Shown here piece by piece: positions 35,077-43,444 of a DNA stretch of 64,000 nt; the stretch's first letter is position 1; each line of letters opens with the position of its first letter. The notes below the pieces were generated by a model. The model saw only the letters and a list, made by a program, of their open reading frames with translations. It was not told the DNA's origin and did no database searches. Source of the DNA: Novosphingobium sp. NDB2Meth1. GTDB lineage: Bacteria; Pseudomonadota; Alphaproteobacteria; Sphingomonadales; Sphingomonadaceae. The stretch covers positions 62,001-126,000 of the forward strand of contig NZ_FPEH01000014.1 in NCBI RefSeq assembly GCF_900117425.1. The letters are read 5' to 3'. The translations under genes and the position numbers were made by a program.

Positions 35077-38000
35077 TCAGCGCCGCACCATCCACAGCGC
35101 GTAGAGCGCGGGGAGGAAGAACAGCGTGAGGGCGGTGCCGACAAGTGTACCGCCGATCAGCACGACCGCGAGCGGGCCCCAGAAGCTGGACAGCGTCAGC
35201 GGCAGGAAGGCGAGCACGGCGGCGAGCGCGGTGAGCAGCACCGGCCGCGCGCGGCGGACGGTCGCCTCGATCACCGCTTCTTCAAGGCCCAGCCCCCGCG
35301 CGCGTTCGCTGTCGATCTGGTCGACGAGGATCAGCGTGTTGCGCATGAGGATCCCGGCGAGGCCGATCAGGCCAAGGATCGCGTTGAACCCGAAGGCGAA
35401 CCCTGTGACGAGCAACGCCGGGATCGCGCCGAGCAGGCCCAAGGGAGCGGTCGCGAAGACGAGGCCGGTCATGCGGAACGAGCGGGTCTGCAGCATCAGA
35501 ACGAGCAGCATGAAGCCGATCATGATCGGGAACAGCGGTGCCAGTGCGGCGTTGGCCTTGCCCGCCTCCTCGACCGAACCGGCGGTGACGATGGCATAGC
35601 CGGCGGGCAGCTTGTCGATCAGTGGTTGCAGTTTGGGCTGGATCGCTGCGGTGACGTCGGCGGGCTGGATGCCCTTGGTGATATCGGCGCGTACGGTCAT
35701 TGTCGGCGCGCGGTTGCGGCGCATGAGCAGCGGGTCCTCGCTGGTGGGCACGATTTTCGCGACTTGTGAAAGCGTCACGCCTGTCCCGTTCGCCGTGCCG
35801 ATAACGAGGCTGCCGAGATCGCCGAGCGCATGCCGTTCGGCGCCCGGGGTGCGCACGACGACATCAGTGGTGCGGTCGCCGTAGCGGGCCTGGCTGACGG
35901 TGGCGCCCGAGATCAGCGCATAGACTTGCCGGGAAACACTGGCCGGATCGAGCCCGAGCAGGCGCAGGCGGTCGTTGTCGAACTGAAGCGTGACGGACGG
36001 CGTGCGGTCACCCCAGTCGGTGTTGACGGCGACGGTGTTCGGGTTGGCGCGGACAACCTCCGAAACCTCGGCGGCGATGCGGCGCAGCTGGTCGGGGTCC
36101 GGGCCGGTAACGCGGAAGGCCACGGGATAGGGCACCGGCGGCCCGAACAGGAGGCTCAGCGCGCGGACGCGGGCGCCCTGGTAGGCACCTTCTGCGGCGC
36201 GCTTCTGCACCGCCAGGCGCAGCCGGTCGCGAGAGGCGGGGCTGTGGGTGAGCACGATCAGCTTGGCGAACGAAGGGTCGGCGGGTTCGGGATTGAGCGA
36301 GAGAAAGAAGCGCGGGGCGCCGCCGCCGAGGTAGCTGTTCACATAGCGCGCTTCGCCCTTCATGTCGGGCCGGGTGAGGAGATCGTGCTCGATCTTCTCG
36401 ACCACGCTGCGGGTGGCAGCGAGGCTTGAGCCATGGGGATTGTAGACCTCGATCAGCAATTCCGGCCGGTCCGAGATCGGGAAGAACTGCTTGGGGATGG
36501 CGACGACAAGGAGCACGCCCGCAAGCACCATCGCGAGCACCACGCCGATGGTCAGCCGCCCGCGCTGCGCCACGCTGCGGGTGATCCAGTGGCGCAGCTG
36601 CTGGTAGCGCGGTGTTGCGTAGATGGCATCGTGGCCGCCTTCGACCGGCTTGATATCGGGCAGCAGCTTCACGCCGAGATAGGGGGTGAAATAGACCGCG
36701 ACGATCCACGAGACGAGGAGCGCGAAGCCGACGATCCAGAAGATGTTGCCGGCATATTCGCCCGCGGTGGAGCGCGCGAAGCCGACGGGTAGAAAGCCGA
36801 CGATGGTGACAATGGTGCCCGCCAGCATCGGCCCGGCGGTCGCACCCCAAGCGAAGGTGGCGGATTCGACGCGGCTCATGCCTTCCTCCAGTTTCACCAC
36901 CATCATCTCGATCGCGATGATCGCGTCGTCGACAAGCAGGCCGAGGCTGAGGATCAGCGCGCCCAGGGTGATGCGGTCGAACTGGCGGCCGGTCATCAGC
37001 ATGATCACGAAGACGGCGGCGAGCGTCAGCGGCACCGAGAGCGCGACGACGATGCCCACGCGCCAGCCGAGCGCGATGAGGCTGACGACCATGACGACGC
37101 TGAGCGCGACCGCGAATTTCAGCATGAACTCGCCGTAAGCCTCGCTGATGTTGGCGGCCTGATCGGCGACTTCGGTGACGGTGACGCCAAGCGGCAGCCT
37201 TGCGCGCACGTCCGAGAGCTTGGCACTGAGTTCGCCGCCCAGCGCGAGGCCATTGTACTTGTCCTGCATGACCACGCCGAGCATGACGGCCTCGCCGCCC
37301 TGATGGCGCACCTGATAGGTCGGCGGGTCCTCGTAGCCGCGCTTCACTTCGGCCACGTCGCCCACGTGCAGCACGCGGCCACCGGCGGCGATCGGCGTGG
37401 CGCGCACGGCATCGAGATCATCGAAGGCGCCAGTCACGCGGATCGGCACGAGGCGCGAGGAGGTCTCGAACTGGGCAGCGGGTTGGATCAGGTTCTGGTT
37501 CGCCAGCGCGCCCAGCACGGCGTCGGCGCCGAGGCCCAATGTCGCCAGCTTGCGGTTGGAAATCTCGACATAGATGCGCGGGCGCTGTTCGCCGATGAGG
37601 ACGACCTTCTTGACGCCCTTGACCTGCTGGAGTTCGCTGCGGATCGCCTCGGTCCGCTCGATCAGCGCGCGGTGGGGGAGGCCCTTCGCTTGAACGGCGA
37701 TGAGCGAGAAGAAGACGTCGGAATACTCGTCGTTGACGATCGGGCCGATCACGCCGCGCGGGAGATTGATCGCTTCGTCGCTCATCTTCTTGCGCGCCTG
37801 ATAGAGCATTTCAGGCACCTCGCTGGGCGGCGTCTTGTCGCTGAAGACGACCGTAAGGGTGACGAGGCCGGGGCGGGCCTGCGTCTCGATGCGGTCCGAC
37901 CAGGGCAGTTCCTGGATGCGCTTCTCGAGCCGGTCGGCGACCTGGTCCTGCATCTCGCGCGCGGACGCACCGGGCCAGACCGCCGTGACGGTGAGCACCT

Positions 38001-38136
38001 TCAGGGTGAAACTGGGGTCCTCCGCGCGGCCGAGCTGGAAGAAGGCGAAGATGCCGGCCGCCATCGCGGCAAGCAGCAGGAACAGCGTGACCGACGGTTC
38101 CTTGACCGCGATCGAGGAGAGGTTGGGGCCCTTCAC
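35077..38136 (-). CDS. RND efflux transporter permease subunit
   Basis: A 1019-residue inner-membrane proton antiporter of the AcrB/HAE superfamily. It has the standard plan of 12 helices with two large periplasmic loops. The proton-relay Asp pair in helix 4 is present (GLLVDDAIIAIEMM). The start is a GTG at 38136 that overlaps the adaptor stop by 4 bp; upstream in-frame sequence belongs to the adaptor gene in another frame. It forms an operon with the adaptor gene, and the outer-membrane channel gene at 39986 lies on the other side of tetR. The substrate range is not readable. Confidence 0.92.
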   Translation of the reverse strand: MKGPNLSSIAVKEPSVTLFLLLAAMAAGIFAFFQLGRAEDPSFTLKVLTVTAVWPGASAREMQDQVADRLEKRIQELPWSDRIETQARPGLVTLTVVFSDKTPPSEVPEMLYQARKKMSDEAINLPRGVIGPIVNDEYSDVFFSLIAVQAKGLPHRALIERTEAIRSELQQVKGVKKVVLIGEQRPRIYVEISNRKLATLGLGADAVLGALANQNLIQPAAQFETSSRLVPIRVTGAFDDLDAVRATPIAAGGRVLHVGDVAEVKRGYEDPPTYQVRHQGGEAVMLGVVMQDKYNGLALGGELSAKLSDVRARLPLGVTVTEVADQAANISEAYGEFMLKFAVALSVVMVVSLIALGWRVGIVVALSVPLTLAAVFVIMLMTGRQFDRITLGALILSLGLLVDDAIIAIEMMVVKLEEGMSRVESATFAWGATAGPMLAGTIVTIVGFLPVGFARSTAGEYAGNIFWIVGFALLVSWIVAVYFTPYLGVKLLPDIKPVEGGHDAIYATPRYQQLRHWITRSVAQRGRLTIGVVLAMVLAGVLLVVAIPKQFFPISDRPELLIEVYNPHGSSLAATRSVVEKIEHDLLTRPDMKGEARYVNSYLGGGAPRFFLSLNPEPADPSFAKLIVLTHSPASRDRLRLAVQKRAAEGAYQGARVRALSLLFGPPVPYPVAFRVTGPDPDQLRRIAAEVSEVVRANPNTVAVNTDWGDRTPSVTLQFDNDRLRLLGLDPASVSRQVYALISGATVSQARYGDRTTDVVVRTPGAERHALGDLGSLVIGTANGTGVTLSQVAKIVPTSEDPLLMRRNRAPTMTVRADITKGIQPADVTAAIQPKLQPLIDKLPAGYAIVTAGSVEEAGKANAALAPLFPIMIGFMLLVLMLQTRSFRMTGLVFATAPLGLLGAIPALLVTGFAFGFNAILGLIGLAGILMRNTLILVDQIDSERARGLGLEEAVIEATVRRARPVLLTALAAVLAFLPLTLSSFWGPLAVVLIGGTLVGTALTLFFLPALYALWMVRR

Positions 38137-39218
38137 CGGACTTGTCCTTCGATAAGGTGGACTTTCTGGCCGGGGCGCAGCAGCTGGCCGCCCAGCGCGA
38201 CGACGCGGGTGCCGGGAGGCAGGGCTGAGGCAGGGAGGAAGGCTTCTTCTTCGGTCAGGCGCAAGGGCTGGGCCGGGCGGAAGAGCAGGCTGCGGTCGGG
38301 CTGGATGACCCACACGCCCTGGCCTTTGCCCAGATCGACCAGCGCGCCGAGCGGTACGCGGCTGGTGGCGGATGAGGCGCCGGGCAGGCGGACGGTGATG
38401 GTCGCACCGAGCGGAGCGTCTTCCGCGGCACCGGAGAGGACGTAGCGCGCGGCAAATGTGCGGGTCAGCGGATCGGCGGCCCCGGCAACCTCGCGCAAGG
38501 TGGCGGTGACGGGGGCGCTCCGACCGTAGACTGCGGCCTGCGCGGACTTCGGCAACGCGGCGAGCGCGGTTTCGGGCACGGCAACGAGCGCTTCGCGGGC
38601 GCCGCTGCGGGCGAGGCGCAGGACCGGGGTTCCGGCGGCGACGACTTGTCCGGCCTCGGCGAGCAGTTCGGTTACGATACCGTCAGCATCCGCAACCAGC
38701 ACAGCATAACCGCGTTCGTTCGATGCGTTGCTGGCGGCGGCGCGGGCGGCGGAGAGCGTAGCGGCTGCAGCATCGCGCGCCGCGCGGGCGCCGTCATAAG
38801 TGGAGGGCGAGATGGCGCCGGTGGCGACGAGCGGGCGCAGGCGGGCTTCGTCTGCCGCGGTGCGTGCAGCATCGGCCTGTGCAGCGCGGACCCTGTCGGC
38901 AGCGGCGGAGGCGGCAAGGCCGAGATCGCGCGCGTCGAGCCGGTAGAGCGGCTGTCCCGCGCGGACATGGGCACCCGCATCGACGAGGCGGGCGACGATC
39001 TTGCCGGGGACGCGGAAGGCGAGCACGCTTTCAGTGCGGGCGTGGACCGTGCCGGTATAGGCTTCGCCTGCCGCGCCGCCTTCGCCTTGTGCCACCGCTG
39101 TTGCGACAAGTGGCTCGGCGGTCTGGGCGGAAGGAGCGCCCGAGCAGCCGGCGAGGAACGTGCTGCCGGCAAGCGCGGCGAAAAGGACGAAATGCCGGGA
39201 TCTGGACTGCGACCGCAT
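38133..39218 (-). CDS. RND efflux periplasmic adaptor lipoprotein
   Basis: A 361-residue membrane fusion protein. The lipoprotein signal has lipobox FLAGC; lipoyl-like and hairpin segments follow (RLVDAGAHVRAGQPLYRLD, then a long Ala-rich coiled coil at about 85-160) and a beta-barrel with KGQGVWV near the end. It links the RND pump to the outer-membrane channel. The ATG at 39218 has GGAGG 6 nt upstream; an ATG at 39230 is less well placed. A palindrome matching the one at the tetR start lies 67 bp upstream of this start. Confidence 0.9.
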   Translation of the reverse strand: MRSQSRSRHFVLFAALAGSTFLAGCSGAPSAQTAEPLVATAVAQGEGGAAGEAYTGTVHARTESVLAFRVPGKIVARLVDAGAHVRAGQPLYRLDARDLGLAASAAADRVRAAQADAARTAADEARLRPLVATGAISPSTYDGARAARDAAAATLSAARAAASNASNERGYAVLVADADGIVTELLAEAGQVVAAGTPVLRLARSGAREALVAVPETALAALPKSAQAAVYGRSAPVTATLREVAGAADPLTRTFAARYVLSGAAEDAPLGATITVRLPGASSATSRVPLGALVDLGKGQGVWVIQPDRSLLFRPAQPLRLTEEEAFLPASALPPGTRVVALGGQLLRPGQKVHLIEGQVR

Positions 39219-39284
39219 CAAAGCCTCCATGCCCCTCGGGGCGCTGACGACTCCGATATAGTCGCAGTGAGGCTTTTAGAAAAG

Positions 39285-39308
39285 ATGAAAAGAAATATCG
39301 TTTTTCAT
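39285..39308. promoter_or_regulatory. Predicted TetR operator upstream of the adaptor-pump genes
   Basis: A 24-bp palindrome, ATGAAAA-N10-TTTTCAT with ATAT exactly at the centre. It lies in the promoter region of the adaptor gene and overlaps the tetR stop codon. An operator of the same size, arms and centre lies at 39936. Confidence 0.75.
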
Positions 39309-39937
39309 TTTTCTGATTGGAGGGCGTTCAGCACGAGTCGCGTGAGCGCCGCTGTCTCGCTTTCGAGATCTGCAACGCCAAAGGTGTCGAGCATGACCGG
39401 GTGCCACACCTTGACCATCGCGCTTACCACCGTGGCCGATGTCTGCTCGAGCGGGAGGTCGGCGCGCATCACGCCCTGGCGCTGGCCTTCGGCGATGACG
39501 TGGCGGATCACGCCGTGCAGTGTGTCGGTGAAATCACGCACCGGCGGCCAGTGGCCGCGTGTGGCGGCCAGGCAAAGATCGCTCGCACGGCCACTTCGGA
39601 ACAGAATGTCACTCATTTTCAGAGCGATATCACTGCAGAGCTGGCGGAACGCGGCGATCGGGTCAGCAGCGGCAGTGCGCGCGACCTGCCAGGCGGCGTC
39701 TTCCACCGTGGCGAGCGTGCGCTTGGTTACCGCCTCGTCGATCGCCTGCCGATTGGCGAAGCTGCGATAGAGATTGGCCGGCGACATGCCGAGCACGCGC
39801 GCGACGTCGGTCACCGTGACTTTCTCGAACCCCATCGCGTCATAGAGCTGCTCGGCCGCGTCAAGGATCTCGTCGCGGCGATCCACGGTCGGGCGACCAG
39901 CCTTGCGTTTTTCTGAAACAGCGGGATTGATTTTCAT
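39305..39937 (-). CDS. TetR-family repressor of the RND efflux genes
   Basis: A 210-residue TetR-type regulator. The N-terminal helix-turn-helix is clear (about 22-66: ILDAAEQLYDAMGFEKVTVT, then MSPANLYRSFANRQAI). The ligand-binding helical domain follows and includes a TetR_C7-like segment. It sits between the adaptor-pump genes and the channel gene, with matching palindromes at both of its ends, one overlapping its own start codon. It should therefore repress itself, the adaptor-pump operon and the channel gene until an inducer binds. Confidence 0.92.
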   Translation of the reverse strand: MKINPAVSEKRKAGRPTVDRRDEILDAAEQLYDAMGFEKVTVTDVARVLGMSPANLYRSFANRQAIDEAVTKRTLATVEDAAWQVARTAAADPIAAFRQLCSDIALKMSDILFRSGRASDLCLAATRGHWPPVRDFTDTLHGVIRHVIAEGQRQGVMRADLPLEQTSATVVSAMVKVWHPVMLDTFGVADLESETAALTRLVLNALQSEK

Positions 39938-39959
39938 GAAAACGGATATATTCTTTCAT
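39936..39959. promoter_or_regulatory. Predicted TetR operator between tetR and the channel gene
   Basis: A 24-bp palindrome, ATGAAA-N12-TTTCAT with ATAT at the centre. It overlaps the tetR start codon and ends 26 bp before the channel gene start, so binding would shut both divergent transcripts. Confidence 0.75.
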
Positions 39960-39985
39960 CATTCACAGGTCAAGGACTCTATCCG

Positions 39986-41434
39986 ATGCGGACTTTTCTT
40001 GCCGCAACCACTGCCCTCCTTCTGCTCGGCGCAGCAACGCCCGATGCGTTGGCTGCGTCGCACCGCGTGCCCCCGCCGCCTGCGTTGAGTACGGCGTTCC
40101 GCAATGCACCGGTTGCTGCGGACAGCGTGCCCCTTGCCGAGGGCTGGTGGAAGAGCTTCGGGGATCCGGTGCTGGACCGATTGGTGGACACGGCGCTTTC
40201 CGGCAATCTCGATATCGCCGCTGCGGCCGCGCGGCTGGAGCAGGCGGCAGCGGGGCTGAAGGCGGCCAAGGGCGCGCTGCTGCCGAAGGCCTCGCTCGAC
40301 GGATCGGGCGGGTTCAAGCAGCAATCGATCGAGGACGTGCAGGGGCGCGCCTTCTCGCGTTTTCCCGGCTTCAAACGTACCGTCGAGCAATATGGCCTCA
40401 ATGGCGCGGCTTCGTGGGAGCTTGATCTGTTCGGGCGGCTCTCCGCCGGGGCGCGTGCGGCGCGGGCGGAAGCAGGCGCGGCGGATGCGGGCCTTGCGGG
40501 CGCCCGGCTGACGATCGCGGCGGAAGTGGTGAACACCTACATCGACGTGCGCGCGATCGAGGCGCGGCTTGCGCTCGCCAAGGCGCGTGTCGATGCGGCA
40601 CGCGACGCGGATGCGCTGCTTCGCCAGCGGGCGGAGCGCGGGGTTGCGGCGCTGACCGAGACCGACCGCAGCGGCGCGGAACTGGCGGGCGCGACATCGG
40701 CGGTGCCGGCGCTGGAAACGGCGCTGGAAGTTGAGCGAAACCGGCTTGACGTGCTGCTTGGCCGCGCGCCCGGGCAAGCTGCGGCAGAGACGGGCAGCGG
40801 CGCGATCCCCGCCGTGCGTGCACCTGCGGTGCCCGATGGTCCGGCCTCGCTGCTGGCGCGGCGGCCCGATGTGGTCGCGGCGGAGCGGCTGGTCGCGGCG
40901 AGCGATGCGCGCGTGGCCGAGGCGATCCGGGCGCGCTATCCGCGGTTCACGATATCGGGGTTTGCCGGGTTCGTCGCCAACGGGATGAGCAACCTGTTCA
41001 CCGGCGGTGCTGTGCAGACAGGGGCAAGTGGGGGCTTCAGCGTGCCGGTGTTCACTGGCGGGCGGCTGCGGGCGCAGCAGAAGGCGGCCGAGGCGCGGCT
41101 CAAGGAAGCGGTGGCGCAATGGCAGCAGACGGCGCTGCAGGCTGCTGCCGAAGGCGAGAATGCGCTCCTCGCGCTGACCAAGCGCAGCGAGCAGGCCGAT
41201 GCAGCAGCTACCGTCGCCGCGCGGCTGGGCGACAGCCGGCGGCGAATCGAGACAGCGTTTCGCGCCGGAGCGGTCAGCCGTGTCGAGGCGCTGAACGTGG
41301 AGCGGCAGCGGCTTGACGCCGAGGATTCCGCGATCGCCGCCAGGGCTGAAGCTGCGCGGGCTGGTGTTGCGGCATTCCGCGCGCTGGGCGGTGGCTGGCA
41401 GGCGGGCGGCGAGCGGCTGGCGCTTTCCCGTTAG
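39986..41434 (+). CDS. Outer-membrane efflux channel (NodT/OprM-like TolC family)
   Basis: A 482-residue outer-membrane factor. A signal peptide (about residues 1-24, ending in LAA) precedes two OEP repeats. The entry motif WWKSFGDPVLDRLVDTAL is typical of the NodT subgroup, and SLLARRPDVVAAERLVAASD is the usual mid-protein signature. It provides the exit duct for the RND pump encoded on the other side of tetR. No lipobox Cys is seen, unlike OprM. The start sits 26 bp after the predicted operator. Confidence 0.92.
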   Translation: MRTFLAATTALLLLGAATPDALAASHRVPPPPALSTAFRNAPVAADSVPLAEGWWKSFGDPVLDRLVDTALSGNLDIAAAAARLEQAAAGLKAAKGALLPKASLDGSGGFKQQSIEDVQGRAFSRFPGFKRTVEQYGLNGAASWELDLFGRLSAGARAARAEAGAADAGLAGARLTIAAEVVNTYIDVRAIEARLALAKARVDAARDADALLRQRAERGVAALTETDRSGAELAGATSAVPALETALEVERNRLDVLLGRAPGQAAAETGSGAIPAVRAPAVPDGPASLLARRPDVVAAERLVAASDARVAEAIRARYPRFTISGFAGFVANGMSNLFTGGAVQTGASGGFSVPVFTGGRLRAQQKAAEARLKEAVAQWQQTALQAAAEGENALLALTKRSEQADAAATVAARLGDSRRRIETAFRAGAVSRVEALNVERQRLDAEDSAIAARAEAARAGVAAFRALGGGWQAGGERLALSR

Positions 41435-41481
41435 GGCAGGCGGCGCGCCCCGGTGCGGCGCAAAAAGCAGTGTCGCGTAAG

Positions 41482-41496
41482 GTAACGATCCGTTAA
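41482..41496 (+). promoter_or_regulatory. Candidate CtrA box upstream of the L,D-transpeptidase gene
   Basis: GTAA, seven bases, TTAA: one mismatch from TTAA-N7-TTAA. It ends 9 bp before the first possible start of the transpeptidase gene (41506) and 39 bp before the alternative ATG at 41536. Placement that close to the start favours the downstream ATG if the box is real. Confidence 0.3.
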
Positions 41497-41505
41497 CCAT
41501 AAACC

Positions 41506-42444
41506 ATGGGGTGGGCTAAGGGACGAGTCTCCGTCATGACGGCAATGGCGCTGGCGCTGCTGGGATGCGGCGGGCTGGCGCTTTTCGCGTTTTCCGACCG
41601 GGCGGCCGTGGCGGCAACTCCGGTGCAGTTTGCAACGAGTGGCGCGCAATGCGGTCCCGATCCGGCGCTTGACGGTGCGCCGCAGGCGCCGCCTCCGCCG
41701 ACGCCGGCGTCTGCCGCGCACCGGGGGGTGCTGATCGTGGTGAGCATCGCGTCGCAGCGGCTCTTCGTGTTCAAGGATGGCGCGGAGTGGGGCTCGACCA
41801 CTGTCTCCACCGGGAAGCGCGGCTATGGCACGCCGGCAGGGACGTTCACGATCCTGCAGAAGCATGTGAAGCATCGCTCGCGCACCTATGGCAACGCGCC
41901 GATGCCCTATATGCAGCGGCTGACCTGGCGCGGGGTGGCACTCCATGCCGGGCGGGTGACAGGCTATCCGGCCTCGCACGGCTGCATCCGCCTGCCGATG
42001 GACTTCGCGCGGCAGCTCTATGCGCTGACCAATCCAGCTTCCACGTCGGTGGTGATCCTGCGTGAGCCGTTGGCCTATGCCGAAGCCGCGAAGAGCGCGG
42101 CGCTGGGGCTGCCTCCGCCGTTTCGCGAACCGCCGGTGCGGCAGGCCTATTTGCCCCCGCCGATGGATGCACCCAAGCCCGTACATGGACCCGCGCCGCA
42201 GCCAGTTCAGGGCCAGCGCCAGACGATCCAGCTGGCCGCAACGCCCGATGTCGAGGGCGCGGACGACCTGTGGCAGGAGCTCTCGGAAAGCGAACCGGAA
42301 CTGCAGGCGCTCGATCCGGTGATCATTCCCGCGGTGGTCCGCCAGATGCAGGTCTACCGGCTGCGCGCCTCCGGGCCGGATGCCTTTGCGATCTGCTCGC
42401 GGCTGACGGCGCGGGGGATCGCCTGCATGAAAGTCACCGCCTAG
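41506..42444 (+). CDS. Exported L,D-transpeptidase (YkuD) with SPOR-like C-terminus
   Basis: A 312-residue protein with a signal peptide or anchor (about residues 10-30), a Pro-rich linker, and a YkuD domain (about 74-185). Catalytic Cys160 lies in SHGCIRLP with His147 and His158 nearby. The enzyme makes 3-3 cross-links in peptidoglycan or attaches proteins to it. After a Pro/Gln-rich stretch, the last 28 residues (QVYRLRASGPDAFAICSRLT...) look like the end of a SPOR domain, as in the proteins at 2245 and 4963. An ATG at 41536 is an alternative start with a better upstream AAGGGA. Confidence 0.85.
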   Translation: MGWAKGRVSVMTAMALALLGCGGLALFAFSDRAAVAATPVQFATSGAQCGPDPALDGAPQAPPPPTPASAAHRGVLIVVSIASQRLFVFKDGAEWGSTTVSTGKRGYGTPAGTFTILQKHVKHRSRTYGNAPMPYMQRLTWRGVALHAGRVTGYPASHGCIRLPMDFARQLYALTNPASTSVVILREPLAYAEAAKSAALGLPPPFREPPVRQAYLPPPMDAPKPVHGPAPQPVQGQRQTIQLAATPDVEGADDLWQELSESEPELQALDPVIIPAVVRQMQVYRLRASGPDAFAICSRLTARGIACMKVTA

Positions 42445-43346
42445 AAATCTGGGGCCTGACCAAGGCCGCTGCCCGCCTGCAGGTGGGCGCCAAGATGCGC
42501 GATAAAGGCTTCGATCCGCGCAGGCAGGGCGGGCGTTGGCGCATGGACGGCGTAGATGCCGACATCCTGCGAGCCTTGGTATTGCGGGAGGACGCGGGCC
42601 AGAGCGCCTGATTCCAGCGCTTCGTGCACATCCCACAGCGAGCGCAGCGCGATGCCGCAACCGCCAAGCGCGAGTTCGCGCACGACTTCGCTGGAATTGG
42701 TGCGGACGTGGCTCTGGCCGGAATGCGTGACGGTGCCTTCGGGGCCATCGAGCTGCCAGGGGAGCTGGCTGACGGTGGCCAGCACGCGGTGGTGCCGCAG
42801 GTCTGCCAAGGTCTTTGGCGTGCCGAACTGGGCGAGATAGGCGGGCGCGGCGCAGAGCACGCGGTGGCTGGTGCCGAGGCGGTGGCCGACAAGACCGTTG
42901 CCGATCCGCGCGCCGATGCGGATGGCAAGGTCGCAGCTGCCGTCGAGCAGGTCGGCGAACTCGTCGGAGAGATCGAGCTGGAGGCGGACGTCCGGATGGG
43001 CTGCGAGGAAGGTGGGCACGTGGGGGACGACATGCATGCGGCCGAACGAAGTGGGGGCGGTGACGTTGAGAGGGCCGCGCACATGGGCGTGGCGACCGCT
43101 GACGCGCTCTTCGGCGGCCTTGAGACTGGTGCGCAACGGAAGCAGGGCATCGTGCAGGTCCTGCCCGGCCGGGGTGAGCGCGAGGCGGCGGGTAGTGCGG
43201 TTGACGAGGCGGGCGGAGAGACGCTCCTCGAGGCGGACGAGGCGCTTGGAAAGCGCGGCGGTGGAAATGCCGCGCGCGCGGGCCGCAGCGGAGATCGAGC
43301 CGGCTTCGACGATGCCGAGGAAGAGATCGTAGTCGGGATCGAACAT
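42441..43346 (-). CDS. LysR-family regulator, probable controller of the glycolate/glyoxylate operon
   Basis: A 301-residue LysR-type regulator with the helix-turn-helix at about residues 1-60 (FLGIVEAGSISAAARARGIS) and a substrate-binding domain behind it. It is divergent from glcB with about 98 bp between the starts, which include AT-rich DNA suited to LysR boxes. In E. coli the equivalent genes are run by the GntR-type GlcC; here a LysR protein takes that place. Its 3' end abuts the convergent transpeptidase gene with a 4-bp overlap. Confidence 0.88.
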   Translation of the reverse strand: MFDPDYDLFLGIVEAGSISAAARARGISTAALSKRLVRLEERLSARLVNRTTRRLALTPAGQDLHDALLPLRTSLKAAEERVSGRHAHVRGPLNVTAPTSFGRMHVVPHVPTFLAAHPDVRLQLDLSDEFADLLDGSCDLAIRIGARIGNGLVGHRLGTSHRVLCAAPAYLAQFGTPKTLADLRHHRVLATVSQLPWQLDGPEGTVTHSGQSHVRTNSSEVVRELALGGCGIALRSLWDVHEALESGALARVLPQYQGSQDVGIYAVHAPTPALPARIEAFIAHLGAHLQAGSGLGQAPDF

Positions 43347-43444
43347 TGTTAACCTGCAGGATAAGCTGCGTTGAATTATTTCCTTCTACCGCATGAGCAG
43401 GTGCGGGCCTAGGGAGAGGCAACAGATTTTCAGGAGTCGGTGCG

